From assembly GCA_017545095.1 (NCBI GenBank), contig JAFYCU010000247.1, positions 1-29,394 of the forward strand: a stretch of DNA of 29,394 nt. The letters are read 5' to 3'. The position numbers and the translations under genes are program-made. This DNA comes from Muribaculaceae bacterium (lineage in GTDB: Bacteria > Bacteroidota > Bacteroidia > Bacteroidales > Muribaculaceae). The notes below the pieces were generated by a model. It saw only the letters and a program-made list of their open reading frames with translations. It was not told the DNA's origin and ran no database searches. This document shows positions 1-9,250 of the stretch, piece after piece. Every line of letters starts with the position of its first letter. The stretch's first letter is position 1.

Positions 1-3000
1 GCCGTCTGGTCGATGTGTCCGTCGGGATAGGCGACGGCGGTGGGCCGGTCGCAGCTGTCGTAGCTGAACACGGTCCAGTGGCGGTCGTTGTTGCGCGAGG
101 GTCTCGACACCCGCGCCAGCCGCCCTCGGCGGTCGTAGGCGCTGTCGGTGGCGAGCCACGCGCCGTCGAAGCGCTGCACGCTGTGCCGCACGGTGCGCCC
201 CAGCGCGTCGCGCCATGTGCGCTCTGCGGGCCGCCCGTCGGTGGCGGTCTCGGTCAGGCTCACCGCCCCCACGCCCTCGCCGGTGCTCCACGAGCGGGTG
301 ATGCGGGTGACGACACCCTGCGGCGAGGTGACGCTGTCGAGCCGTCCCAGCGCACCCCGGTGCCAGCGCGTGGTGAGCGTGGGCTCGATGTCGACCAGGA
401 CGGGCTGTCCGTCGGCCGGCACGCCGCCGCGCGGGCCCGTGCCGCTGCCGCCGTTGACGACCAGTCCGCCGCCGGGGACGGGCGTGCCGGGGTCCGCCGT
501 CAGCTTGGGCGTGACCGCCGAGGCCGCCAGACCGTAGTCGCCCCAGGTGAGCGTGGTGAGCAGGTTCCGCTCGTCGAGCACCGTGTGCGGCAGGCGGCTG
601 CCGCCGACATAGGTGACGGTGCGCGTGAGCGGCGTGCCGGAATAGGGCGTGGTGGACACCGCCGTGACGCGGTTCAGCGCGTCGCGTGTGTAGGTGCGCG
701 TGAGCACGGCGTTGCCGGGCGAGCCGAAGTAGTCGGTCTCGCGGCTCACCAGGCAGCTGTCGTCATATTCCGTCACCCGCCCCGTGGTCACGCTGCGGCC
801 GCCGGCGGTGACGGTGAGCTCGCGCTGCGTCTCCAGTCCCACCACGTAGGGTTCCGAGCCGAGCGGCGCCTGTGCGCCGGTGGTGTAAAGGTCGTAGGCC
901 ACGGTGCGCGTGATGCCGCCGGTGAGCCGGTGCAGCTCGTGTGTGAGGCATCCGTGGCTGTCGTGCGTGAACGCCGCCGTGTCGGCCACGGCGGTGGGGA
1001 AGTCGTGGGTGACGCGCCCGGTCTCAATGATGGCGATGTGGCGGTCGGCGGGGTCGATGTCGAGGGTGTTGGCGCTCTGCGTGAGGCTGAGTGGGGTGGT
1101 GCCGTTGGTGACGCGCCGCTCGCGTGGAGCGCCGAATTTCTCCGGCTCGTTCCAGGTGTACGTCTGTTCGCCCGTCACCGAGTCGCACGAGAACACGTGC
1201 TCGAAGCCGCAGAACCCCATCCCCTGGCGGTGCACCACCGGAAGGCCGTAGGTGAACGACGTGTTGCCTACGGTGTCGCCCGCCGCCACCATGCGGTGGC
1301 CGGCGCACACCAGCATACCCTCGCTGAAGGGAGTGAACGGGAACGAAGGACTGGTGGTTGAATACAGCGTGTCGAGTGCTGCATACAGCCGCCGGTGGGT
1401 GAACGTGTGGCTGCGGGTGAGGCTGTCGGTGACCTGCGCCATCGTGCAGCGCACGTCGGCCATGTCGTTGTAGTGGTGGAATGTGGCCAGGCCGTCGGCA
1501 TCCAGCGTCACCAGTGGAGAATGGCTCAGAGAACTGGTGGCGCAGCCCCCGGCTGTTGTGCTCCACAGCGGGGTGGATATTTCCACCGCATCGGTGCCGC
1601 CGCCCGACAGGATAACCGATTCAAAGGAGGAGCCTGACGAGTGTGCGTACACGTCGGTGCGGCCGTCGTGGTCCACATCGGTGAGGGCATAACGGAATGA
1701 ATGGCCGCCAATATCGTAGATGTAAGCCTCGGCCAGTATATACCGCCCCGCGCCGTTGCCGTGGTAAATCTGGTGGTAAGGCGCACCGTCAATCTGAAGC
1801 ACGGCCAGGTCGGTGATGCCGTCGCCGTTGAAATCGCCCGTGCGCAGCTCACGGTACTGCAGGTCGGCAAGGGTGAGCGGGCAGTCGGCCTTGCGCCGTG
1901 CCATCGACCGCGTGCCGTCGGCATTGATGGTGAACGTGTGCAGCCACAGCCCGCTGTCGTTGAGCACGCCCAGCGACGGTTTGCCTCCTCCGTCCACATC
2001 GAGGGCCACCACACGGTCGCTGCCGTTGAAGCAGGCCCAGCGGGTGTCGGTGCTGGGGGCGTCGCTGTTGTCGTCCCACGACGGACACAGCAGGCGGCAG
2101 CTGTCGAGTGCGAAAGAACCTTTGACCGGCGGCAAGGCCGCATCGCACAGGCCGATTAAGTCGATGTGACCCGGCGAGTGGTTGGAATGCGTGACCATCG
2201 CCAGCTCCTGGTGTCCGTCGCCGTCGAAGTTGCCTGTCAGGAAAGACTTCGGGCGGGTGTAGCGCATGGCGTTCAGCAGCGGCGCCGGCCGTGAGATGGT
2301 GAGCACGGTGTCTAACGAAAGCGAGAGGCCGCTCTTGGAGAATACGCTCAGTGTGACCGCGTCGTTGATTCCCGACACAACGTTGTTCACCCGCACCAGC
2401 TCGTCGCCGGGGCGTCCGTTGGCATCCATCGTCACCGCATCCACAAAACCCGCTCCGGCGGGGAGCTCGGTGCAGCGGATGACGGTGTCGGCCATCTGTC
2501 CGGTGGTGGCGATGATGGAGTCCTGGGTGGTGTACATGTTCACATAGCGTGGAGTGCCGGTCTGCTGGTCGGCGGTCGCCAAGCGGTAGGCCACTCGGTT
2601 GGGATACATCAACAGCCCGTCGTCCTCCGAGCTTTGGTCGAACCGACCGCGTGTGACGGTCACCTTGCCCATGTCGTAGTCCTGCGGGATATGGCAGGCC
2701 GACAGGCGGCGGCTCACGGAAGTGAAGGTCTTTTCGCCGGGGGCGTGGTATTTGATGCGCAAAGGCTGGCACCGCCGCCGGGCCGAGTCGGTGAGCGACA
2801 CCCGGCGCAGCTGGTTGCCCACCTCGTCAGCGGATTTGTAGCCCATCCCATAGCGGGCCAGAATGCGTCCGTCGCGCTCCACATCGATGCGCTTGAGGCG
2901 CAGCTGGTGGCGCACGGCCACCCCGGCCTTGTAGGACACCGGCATGAAGCCCTCGATCACGGCGTATCTCATGCGCAGCACACGGTTCTCACCGTAACTG

Positions 3001-3752
3001 ACCGTTTCCAGCACCTTGTGGGCCGTTGCCTGGCGGTAGGTATAAGTCACCGCTTGTCCGTCAACCGCCACATGGCGCGTGATGTAGTGCCGCAGGGAGT
3101 CGTGCTCGGTGAAGTAGTCACGGCTCCCGTCGGGGTGGTAGACCGTGAACACCCCGTCAGGGCCGAGAGTGGCCCGGATGTTGCCCACCTGCGTGCGGAA
3201 GCAGAGCGAACCGTCGCTGTTTGTGCCCTGGAAAAGCAGACGGACACCGTTCAGTGTGTAGCAGCCGTCATCCAGGCTCGGGCCGGATGTGTTGCCGTCG
3301 GTGAAAAAGCTGCGTCCGGTGCGCGTGATTTCCGGCAGACCGTCGAAACGCCAGCCGAATCCCATCGGTCCAGACGATGTGGCGTTGTCGTAGACAAGTG
3401 AGATGCCGTGTGGCAGCTCATGCTCGGTGGCGAACGAGGAGATGGGGATTTCGACCCGCATACGCCCGTTTGAGCCGTGCGTGACATCAAAAGGCACCGT
3501 CCCGAATATGGTGTCACAGGCATTCAGGCTGTCGTCGATGATGACCCCATGCTCGATGTTGTCCCAGATGCCCGGAGGAACGGGTTCCATCGGGTCGGGC
3601 GGACCCACGGGATTGTGCAGGATGGGGATGCTTTGCGTGGTGGCTCCGAGGCCGGCCATCAGCGGTCGCTGTGCCGCAAGGTGGAGACACAGCGCGATGC
3701 AGGCCGCAACGACCAGCGTAATTCGGTGGGAGTGTGCGGCTGACGGTTTCAT
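1..3752 (-). CDS. Large secreted SpvB/FG-GAP/RHS-repeat protein, partial (C-terminus beyond window)
   Basis: The reading frame is open from the ATG at 3752 to the left edge, about 1250 codons with no stop seen. It starts with a signal-peptide-like segment (MKPSAAHSHRITLVVAACIA). Around residues 80-140 the text PHGISLVYDN...GPMGFGWRFDGLPEITRTG resembles the N-terminal domain of SpvB/TcaC-type insecticidal toxin proteins. From about residue 480 to 750 there are FG-GAP/VCBS-type repeats such as GDFNGDGITDLAVLQ and DVDHDGRTDVYAHS. The last 350 visible residues are RHS/YD-like (TYTRDALNRVTAV, AYDRRGRLARVSRPS). The start codon overlaps the stop of the upstream small gene (ATGA), so the two are probably translated together. 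In this family a polymorphic toxin tip sits at the C-terminus; here it would lie outside the window. Family assignment is fairly sure; substrate or target is unknown. Confidence 0.85.
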   Translation of the reverse strand, partial: MKPSAAHSHRITLVVAACIALCLHLAAQRPLMAGLGATTQSIPILHNPVGPPDPMEPVPPGIWDNIEHGVIIDDSLNACDTIFGTVPFDVTHGSNGRMRVEIPISSFATEHELPHGISLVYDNATSSGPMGFGWRFDGLPEITRTGRSFFTDGNTSGPSLDDGCYTLNGVRLLFQGTNSDGSLCFRTQVGNIRATLGPDGVFTVYHPDGSRDYFTEHDSLRHYITRHVAVDGQAVTYTYRQATAHKVLETVSYGENRVLRMRYAVIEGFMPVSYKAGVAVRHQLRLKRIDVERDGRILARYGMGYKSADEVGNQLRRVSLTDSARRRCQPLRIKYHAPGEKTFTSVSRRLSACHIPQDYDMGKVTVTRGRFDQSSEDDGLLMYPNRVAYRLATADQQTGTPRYVNMYTTQDSIIATTGQMADTVIRCTELPAGAGFVDAVTMDANGRPGDELVRVNNVVSGINDAVTLSVFSKSGLSLSLDTVLTISRPAPLLNAMRYTRPKSFLTGNFDGDGHQELAMVTHSNHSPGHIDLIGLCDAALPPVKGSFALDSCRLLCPSWDDNSDAPSTDTRWACFNGSDRVVALDVDGGGKPSLGVLNDSGLWLHTFTINADGTRSMARRKADCPLTLADLQYRELRTGDFNGDGITDLAVLQIDGAPYHQIYHGNGAGRYILAEAYIYDIGGHSFRYALTDVDHDGRTDVYAHSSGSSFESVILSGGGTDAVEISTPLWSTTAGGCATSSLSHSPLVTLDADGLATFHHYNDMADVRCTMAQVTDSLTRSHTFTHRRLYAALDTLYSTTSPSFPFTPFSEGMLVCAGHRMVAAGDTVGNTSFTYGLPVVHRQGMGFCGFEHVFSCDSVTGEQTYTWNEPEKFGAPRERRVTNGTTPLSLTQSANTLDIDPADRHIAIIETGRVTHDFPTAVADTAAFTHDSHGCLTHELHRLTGGITRTVAYDLYTTGAQAPLGSEPYVVGLETQRELTVTAGGRSVTTGRVTEYDDSCLVSRETDYFGSPGNAVLTRTYTRDALNRVTAVSTTPYSGTPLTRTVTYVGGSRLPHTVLDERNLLTTLTWGDYGLAASAVTPKLTADPGTPVPGGGLVVNGGSGTGPRGGVPADGQPVLVDIEPTLTTRWHRGALGRLDSVTSPQGVVTRITRSWSTGEGVGAVSLTETATDGRPAERTWRDALGRTVRHSVQRFDGAWLATDSAYDRRGRLARVSRPSRNNDRHWTVFSYDSCDRPTAVAYPDGHIDQT

Positions 3753-4165
3753 CGTTTCACAATCTTGAACGTTGCCGGACCGTCGGCTTGGGTGATGGTG
3801 AGCAGATAGACCTCGCTTGCGCCGTCGATGGTAAGCGTGGTGGATGGTTCTGTGAGCTGGCCGTTACCCATCACGCGTCCCTGCGCATCGGTGAGCGTCC
3901 ACGGCAGCGGCGCGGCGAGCACATCGGCGGTGGTGGTCACCGTCACAGGCCCGTCGGTGACGCTGGGCGACACCGCCACGGAGCCGATTTCATGGGAAAC
4001 AGCCGGCGACCGGGGCGGCGACTGCGGCGGGGCGGTCACAAGGCGGCGGGCGATGCGGTTGCCGGCGGCATCGTAGTCGTAGGCCACGGTCACCTGCTGC
4101 GCCTGGCACAGCGAGGCTGTGGCAAGCGATGCCATGGAAAGGCAGAAGGTCTTGATGGCAGACAT
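3749..4165 (-). CDS. Small secreted protein with RHS-like YD motif and T9SS-type C-terminal domain
   Basis: This 138-aa protein begins with a clear signal peptide (MSAIKTFCLSMASLATASLC-QA) followed directly by a single YD-repeat-like stretch, VAYDYDAAGNRIARR. The last 70 residues (TLTDAQGRVMGNGQLT ... VYLLTITQADGPATFKIVKR) have the pattern of a type A type IX secretion sorting domain: the QGR turn, the YLLTI strand and the basic KIVKR end. A good promoter lies just upstream, and the stop overlaps the start of the giant RHS protein, so the two form an operon. It could be a secreted partner, a chaperone-like cap or a degenerate RHS fragment; its function is not known to me. Confidence 0.8.
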   Translation of the reverse strand: MSAIKTFCLSMASLATASLCQAQQVTVAYDYDAAGNRIARRLVTAPPQSPPRSPAVSHEIGSVAVSPSVTDGPVTVTTTADVLAAPLPWTLTDAQGRVMGNGQLTEPSTTLTIDGASEVYLLTITQADGPATFKIVKR

Positions 4166-4194
4166 GGTGCTGTTGGATATTGTGTTTTCGGTTG

Positions 4195-4225
4195 CAAAGG
4201 TAGAACATTATTTGGAAAGCGCAAA
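4195..4225 (-). promoter_or_regulatory. Bacteroidetes-type promoter for the RHS operon
   Basis: On the minus strand TTTG (4225-4222) is followed after 19 bases by TACCTTTG (4202-4195), matching the TTTG / TAnnTTTG consensus of the Bacteroides primary sigma factor. It lies about 30 bases upstream of the ATG at 4165. Confidence 0.75.
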
Positions 4226-4454
4226 GAAAAATGCGCATATTGAGAGAAAAAAACAGCTGTCGGCAGTGACCATCAAGCGGCAACTCCACCCATAGCTTGT
4301 GAAAGTTGAACAGTTTTGATAAATCATTGTCGCATACAATCCGCCCTGCTCCCATCACGCACAATGGACAATGCTGCATTGCGCCGCGCATCCCACTCGA
4401 TAGTTGCCTTGTTAAAAGACGTGCGGCAGCCGCCTCACGGCCTATTGGGGGCAC

Positions 4455-4489
4455 AAAAAAAGGAAGCCGGGCTTCACAGCTGGACTTCC
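4455..4489 (-). terminator. Intrinsic terminator downstream of queA
   Basis: Read on the minus strand, GGAAG...CTTCC encloses GAAGCCCGGCTTC (two alternative stems), followed immediately by seven T. It lies about 200 bases after the queA stop. The rest of 4226-4684 shows no convincing gene. Confidence 0.6.
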
Positions 4490-4684
4490 CAAGGATGCTA
4501 CAAAAAAATGTTTGGTGGTTATAGATATTCCTGTCAATTCTTATCGACATTCATCGATACAAAATTGCTTCTTCCCTGTTTTCGCTACAAAGGTAGTGAC
4601 ACCCAGCGATGCCAGCAAATTTTTTATGCTTTTTCAATTGTTTTTCACAATCCGAAACGCACTACCGTTTTCAGTAGCTGGACA

Positions 4685-5737
4685 TCAGTCTACGATGAGC
4701 ATGGCGTCGCCATAGGCTCCGAAGCGGTATTTCTCGTCGATGGCCACGCGGTAGGCGCTCATCAGCTGGTCGTAGCCCGCAAACGAGGCGCTGTTCATGA
4801 GCATGATGGAGTAAGGCATGTGGAAGTCGGTGACCAGCGCGTCGCAGGTGGTGCACTTATAGGGCGGGAAGATGAACTTGTTGGTCCATCCGGTGTAGGG
4901 CTTGATGCGTCCATTCATGCCCACGGCCGACTCGAAAGCGCGGAGTACCGACGTGCCGATACAGCACACGCGGTGTCCCTGTTCGCGTCGGCTGTTCACT
5001 TTCTCTGTGATGTCCTCGGGCACCTCGAGCTGCTCGCTATCCATGCGGTGTTTGGTGAGGTCCTCCACATCGATGTCGCGGTAGCTTCCCAGGCCTATGT
5101 GCATGGTGATGAACTCGGCCATGATGTCGCGAATCTCCATGCGGCGCATGAGTTCGCGCGAGAAGTGCAGCCCGGCGGCCGGGGCCACCACGGCACCCTC
5201 GACGCGGGCAAAGATGGTCTGGTAGCGCTCGGCATCCTCAGGCTCGGCCTCACGCTCGATGTAGTAGGGCAGCGGGGTGTGGCCCAGGGCGTAGAGGTTG
5301 GCCTTGAACTCGTCGTGCGGTCCGTCGTAGAGGAAGCGCAGCGTGCGGCCGCGCGAGGTGGTGTTGTCGATCACCTCGGCCACCATCGAGTCGTCGAGGC
5401 CAAAGTAGAGTTTGTTGCCGATGCGGATTTTGCGTGCCGGCTCCACCAGCACGTCCCACAGCTTGTTCTCGGGGTTGAGCTCACGCAGCAAGAACACCTC
5501 GATGCGCGCGCCGGTCTTCTCCTTGTTGCCGTAGAGCTTGGCGGGGAACACCTGTGTGTCGTTGAAGACAAAGGTGTCGCCGGCGTCGAAATACTCCAGC
5601 AGTTCTTTGAAAATGCGGTGTTCCACCTCGCCGGTCTGGCGGTGCAGCACCAGCAGGCGCGATTCATCGCGGTTGGGCGTGGGATGCGTGGCAATGAGTT
5701 CCTTGGGCAACTCGAAGCCAAATTCAGATAACTTCAT
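4685..5737 (-). CDS. queA: S-adenosylmethionine:tRNA ribosyltransferase-isomerase
   Basis: QueA transfers and isomerises the ribosyl part of S-adenosylmethionine onto preQ1 in tRNA, forming epoxyqueuosine at position 34. The 350-aa product from MKLSEFGFELP has the family's length and landmarks: the start KELIATHPTPNRDESRLLVL, then FVFNDTQVFPAKLYG, the HTPLPYYIERE segment, GAVVAPAAGLHFSRELM, and a C-terminal region ending MLIVD. The frame is open further upstream to 5800, but the extra residues are not conserved-looking and would overlap a promoter-like box at 5814-5821. It is transcribed alone, with a terminator downstream. Confidence 0.96.
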   Translation of the reverse strand: MKLSEFGFELPKELIATHPTPNRDESRLLVLHRQTGEVEHRIFKELLEYFDAGDTFVFNDTQVFPAKLYGNKEKTGARIEVFLLRELNPENKLWDVLVEPARKIRIGNKLYFGLDDSMVAEVIDNTTSRGRTLRFLYDGPHDEFKANLYALGHTPLPYYIEREAEPEDAERYQTIFARVEGAVVAPAAGLHFSRELMRRMEIRDIMAEFITMHIGLGSYRDIDVEDLTKHRMDSEQLEVPEDITEKVNSRREQGHRVCCIGTSVLRAFESAVGMNGRIKPYTGWTNKFIFPPYKCTTCDALVTDFHMPYSIMLMNSASFAGYDQLMSAYRVAIDEKYRFGAYGDAMLIVD

Positions 5738-5813
5738 TGTGTAAAATTTCATTTTCGGTTGTGGGCATAGGCCAGCAGCGAAGCCTGCAGGCCATTCCAT
5801 CCCAATTTCGGTG

Positions 5814-5821
5814 CAAAATTA
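5814..5821 (-). promoter_or_regulatory. Candidate -7 box for queA
   Basis: TAATTTTG on the minus strand fits TAnnTTTG, about 77 bases before the queA ATG. No matching TTTG is seen 19-21 bases further upstream, so the call is tentative. Confidence 0.4.
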
Positions 5822-5825
5822 CAAA

Positions 5826-6075
5826 CTATTTCCGAAATATGCACCACCTAGAGGGGCTTATTTTCGCTTTTCGGCATCCATGCGGCCAGCCATGCGGCCA
5901 GCCATGCGGCCAGCAGGCGTGCATGTCCACGAGGCGCAGATGGGTGGCGCAGGTGGGGATGAGCAGCGATTGCCCCTGTCGCAGCGCGGCGGTGCCGAGG
6001 CCTTCGGAAAGGGGGTGCGCACAGGTCACCGTCAGGTAGCCGCTCGGGCACAGCAGCACATCTTCAAAGAAGGTG
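5826..6075 (-). pseudogene. Possible C-terminal remnant of a mannose-6-phosphate isomerase-like gene
   Basis: In one minus frame the text FFEDVLLCPSGYLTVTCAH...GTAALRQGQSLLIPTCATHLRLVD resembles the C-terminal cupin of class I mannose-6-phosphate isomerases, where 'rqGesvlIPa..' followed by a short strand ends the protein. A stop lies just upstream and no N-terminal part is found. The downstream end runs into three tandem 12-bp units coding repeated WPHG. I would treat it as a decayed fragment; chance resemblance is possible. Between 6076 and 6416 I see nothing else. Confidence 0.3.
5879..5914. repeat. Three tandem copies of a 12-bp unit
   Basis: The unit catgcggccagc is present three times without mismatch. 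It lies between queA and rtcB, at the end of the possible manA remnant. Confidence 0.9.
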
Positions 6076-6416
6076 AGCTACAGAAAGATTCAGTTTGTCG
6101 GGAATTCCGACGAACTGCTTCGGATGGCAAAGATTACAGCACTCAATTCTATAATCTTGATGCCATCATTTCTGTCGGGTACCGCGCAAACTCGGCACGC
6201 GCCACCCAGTTCAGGCAGTGGGCAACCGCCGTATTGCGGCAGTTTGCCATCCGCGGCTAAAGCAACAACATACATTACCGACCTCGCCATAAACCGAAAT
6301 AGTGCGTTGAAACCACTGAATTGTTTGTAGACGGCTGACATTGATTCTAACCAGCACTGCCCACCTGCCAGAGCGGCATGGCTGTGCATCGGTCATGAGG
6401 GAAAACTGGCATAATT

Positions 6417-6466
6417 GTAAGCACCCAAAATTAGCCAGCACGAGCCAGCTAATTTCGGATGCTTAC
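6417..6466 (-). terminator. 19-bp inverted repeat at the 3' end of the Ro60-rtcB transcript
   Basis: Arms 6417-6435 and 6448-6466 pair along all 19 positions if G-T pairs are allowed, with a 12-base loop. It starts 30 bases after the rtcB stop. No T-run follows, so it may stabilise the transcript end or act as a factor-assisted terminator rather than a simple intrinsic one. Confidence 0.55.
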
Positions 6467-6496
6467 ACCAATGTGTTCTCACACTGGGGCGGGGCG

Positions 6497-7672
6497 CTAC
6501 CCCTTGATGACGGCGAGGGGGTCGAGCTTGGTTTTCACCGCCACCAGGTCGGCCTCTAGGGCTATCACGTGGTCGATGTCTTTGTAGGCGCTGGAGGCCT
6601 CGTCGAGGTCGCGCTGCGAGCGAATGGCATGCACAATGCCCTTGGCATCGAGTTTGCTCACTTCGTCCTTGAGGTTGAGGCTTTTGATGGCCTGTGTGCG
6701 GCTCATCAGCCGGCCGGCGCCGTGTGAGGAGCTGTTGAAGCTGTCGGGGTTGCCCCGTCCCTCCACGATGTAGGAGCAGGTGCCCTGGGAGCCGGGTATG
6801 ATGCCCACCTCGCCCATTCGGGCACGCACGGCGCCCTTGCGGTGCACGATGCAGTTGGTGCCGAAGTGGTGCTCAAAGGCAGCGTAGTTGTGGGCGATGT
6901 CGATGGCCGGCTCGAAGGTGGCGAGCGGCAGGGCATCGGCAATCACTTCCTGGATGCGTTCCATCATGAGCTGGCGGTTGCACTTGGCAAAGGCGATGCA
7001 ATAGTTCATCTCGTTCCAATAGTCGTTGAACTCCTGCGTCTTCAGGGGCAGGAAGGGGAGCTGCAACACCGAGGGCACCCGGCTGTAGTACAGCTCGTTG
7101 AACCACTTGGCCTTGTTGTTGTAGTAATCGCCCACCTGCTTGCCCAGGTTGCGCGAGCCCGAGTGAATCATGATCCATAGCCAGCCCTCCTGGTCGCGCT
7201 GCAGCTCAATGAAGTGGTTGCCGCCGCCCAGCGTGCCCACCTGACGGTGGATCGACGTGTATTGGTTTTTCACTACATGGAGCTTGTCGATGTCGAAGCC
7301 AGTGGGCAGGTACTTCTCGTCCTGCATCTGCTTGTGATGATCCATGCCCAGGGGGATGCGCTCGCGGATGCCCTTCATGAACACCTTGCGCAGAATGTTG
7401 TCGGTGAGTCGCCGGGCACGTATGTTGGTCTTCACGGCACACATGCCGCAGCCAATGTCCACGCCCACGGCATTGGGGATGACCACATTGGTGGTGGGCA
7501 GCACGCCGCCGATGGGCATACCCTTGCCGCCATGGCAGTCGGGCATGATGGCGATGTGGTGGTGGACGAAAGGCAGCGAGGCCAGATGCTCGATCTGTTC
7601 CTGTGCCTTGGCATCGAGTTCGGTGGTCCACATCTTTACCACCGTATTATTGATCATAGTTACCTTTTCCAT
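6497..7672 (-). CDS. rtcB: RNA-splicing ligase RtcB
   Basis: RtcB is the GTP- and Mn2+-dependent ligase that joins a 2',3'-cyclic phosphate or 3'-phosphate RNA end to a 5'-OH end. The 391-aa product has the family signature in order: PDCHGGKG (residues 44-51), VDIGCGM (71-77) with the metal-binding Cys, GTLGGGNHFIEL, MIHSGSRNLG, and near residue 315 SSSHGAGR, whose His is the residue that becomes guanylylated. Length matches the bacterial short form. It begins only 15 bases after the Ro60 gene stop, so the two are one operon. A second in-frame ATG five codons later is an alternative start. No RtcA cyclase is present here. Confidence 0.97.
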   Translation of the reverse strand: MEKVTMINNTVVKMWTTELDAKAQEQIEHLASLPFVHHHIAIMPDCHGGKGMPIGGVLPTTNVVIPNAVGVDIGCGMCAVKTNIRARRLTDNILRKVFMKGIRERIPLGMDHHKQMQDEKYLPTGFDIDKLHVVKNQYTSIHRQVGTLGGGNHFIELQRDQEGWLWIMIHSGSRNLGKQVGDYYNNKAKWFNELYYSRVPSVLQLPFLPLKTQEFNDYWNEMNYCIAFAKCNRQLMMERIQEVIADALPLATFEPAIDIAHNYAAFEHHFGTNCIVHRKGAVRARMGEVGIIPGSQGTCSYIVEGRGNPDSFNSSSHGAGRLMSRTQAIKSLNLKDEVSKLDAKGIVHAIRSQRDLDEASSAYKDIDHVIALEADLVAVKTKLDPLAVIKG

Positions 7673-7687
7673 CTTTTTTCGTTTGTT

Positions 7688-9211
7688 TTATACATCTACA
7701 TGGTTAATCACATTCAAGGCATCGCTGCCGTGGTCGATGGCCTCGAGCACATTGAACACGCGGTCGCTCCAGCCGGCAATCAGATACACATGGGGTTCGA
7801 CAAGTCGCATGGGCAGCTGCCCATAGCCGGTGAGGTCGAAAAGATAGAGCCGTGCTTGAGGGGCCATCAGTTTGTAGCGTTTCCACGAGTCCTCGATGGC
7901 CTGCTGGCGACCGGTGCTGTCCCACATCTGCATGTCGGTGAACATCATCACCTTGTCCATCACCATGTTGTGGGCTATGAGCCAGTCAATCACTTTGTAG
8001 CCATTGGTGCTGAAGCCCACGGTGTTGCCCAGACGTTCGAGCTGGCGTGTGGCCATGAGGATATTGTCGGTGGGCATGTTCACCACCTTCCATTCATCGC
8101 CGAAGATTCCCGCCACCACCTGATGGCAACGGCTGCGCAGGAGCATCGACAGCAGAATGCCGATGTCGTAGTTGCGTACCGAGCTATTGGGGCTTACGGG
8201 TGTCCTCATCGAACCGCTAACATCGGAGGCGACCAGCACGCGGGTGCGCTCGTCGAATCCCTCGATGTTGGCGGTCGAGCACTTCACGGCGGCCTCGAGG
8301 GCATTCATCAGCATGGCCGTGTGGGGCGAATGCACCTGCTCAATCTCGCGATAGGCCGCGAGGTAGCGGAAGGGAAGCTGTTTGGCGCGGTCCACCCAGT
8401 GGGCATCGGCCAGATGTGAGGCCACGCGCTGCATCTCCAGCAGCGACACATCGGCCAGGAGCATGTTGCGCAGGTTGCGCATCAAGGCCATATAGCCTAG
8501 CTTGCCGCTGTTGATGAGTTCTTCCCATTTCTCGCGCACCGCCGTCAGCTTCATCTCCGGGGTCTCGAACGTGAGCTGGCCGAGTGCCGAGAACTCGGTC
8601 TCCCAAGTGTAGGGCGTTGCCAGCTGTCGGTTGGCGATTTTGTCGAAAAGAGCCTGTTGCTGCTCATCCTTGGCCTTGGGGTGCACGAGGAAGAGCGCGT
8701 CGCGCAGCTTCACCTCCAGGTTGTCGCGGTCGTACTTGGCGAATTGGTATTCGTCGAAGCGGTTGAAGGCCCCCTGTAGTCCGTTCTGGATTTGCCGCGA
8801 GAGCCGGCCGAGCTTCTTGCGCGTGTCGGCCGAGGGGTTGCGCCACTGGTAGCACATGAGCAGCTCCATGATTTCGTCGGCGCGGAGCACGGTTTTCTCC
8901 ACGGCTCTGGCCACGAGGTCGTCGCCATTGTGCACCCGGGCCAGCTCCACCAGCAACAGCAGGGGAATGCTGCGAAGGTGCATCTGTGTGCGGGTATAGA
9001 CGGCAAGGCGGGCAACAAACTCGGGCTTCACCTTGGCGATGAGCCGTGCAATGCGGTCGGCGCGGACGTCCTGCTTCTCGTAGAACGTGTCGCTGAGCGA
9101 TGCCGTCACCACAGCCGTGTAGAGTTCCAGCTCGGGTGTCATGACATAGGCCGTGGCACCCTCGTGGTTGCAAAGGTTGTGCATGTCTTTCAATTTCGTG
9201 TTGTAGTTCAT
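7688..9211 (-). CDS. rsr: TROVE-domain protein, Ro60/Rsr homologue
   Basis: Ro60 proteins are rings of HEAT-like helical repeats closed by a von Willebrand A domain. They bind Y RNAs on the outside and the 3' ends of damaged or misfolded RNAs in the central hole. From MNYNTKLKDMHNLCNHEGATAY the protein has 507 aa. The helical TROVE part spans about residues 15-310; the vWA part starts near 320 with the metal-site motif VASDVSGSM. An upstream ATG at 9244 would add 11 polar residues and start only 6 bases after the tRNA-like element, so the start at 9211 is preferred. It precedes rtcB directly and follows the array of structured RNAs, which I take to be its ligands. Confidence 0.95.
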   Translation of the reverse strand: MNYNTKLKDMHNLCNHEGATAYVMTPELELYTAVVTASLSDTFYEKQDVRADRIARLIAKVKPEFVARLAVYTRTQMHLRSIPLLLLVELARVHNGDDLVARAVEKTVLRADEIMELLMCYQWRNPSADTRKKLGRLSRQIQNGLQGAFNRFDEYQFAKYDRDNLEVKLRDALFLVHPKAKDEQQQALFDKIANRQLATPYTWETEFSALGQLTFETPEMKLTAVREKWEELINSGKLGYMALMRNLRNMLLADVSLLEMQRVASHLADAHWVDRAKQLPFRYLAAYREIEQVHSPHTAMLMNALEAAVKCSTANIEGFDERTRVLVASDVSGSMRTPVSPNSSVRNYDIGILLSMLLRSRCHQVVAGIFGDEWKVVNMPTDNILMATRQLERLGNTVGFSTNGYKVIDWLIAHNMVMDKVMMFTDMQMWDSTGRQQAIEDSWKRYKLMAPQARLYLFDLTGYGQLPMRLVEPHVYLIAGWSDRVFNVLEAIDHGSDALNVINHVDV

Positions 9212-9250
9212 CGTTGTAGTATCTTTTTGAGGTTTGTTAGGCATCTGTGG

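Noticed and set aside
15..1361. 448-codon plus-strand frame
   Set aside because: It is antisense to the RHS protein, whose minus frame is open for 1250 codons with clear RHS and FG-GAP motifs; the plus frame is Ala/Gly/Arg/His-rich GC-driven text.
4316..5731. 471-codon plus-strand frame
   Set aside because: It is antisense to queA, which has all family motifs.
7214..8419. 401-codon plus-strand frame
   Set aside because: It spans the antisense of both rtcB and the Ro60 gene; low-complexity and without motifs.
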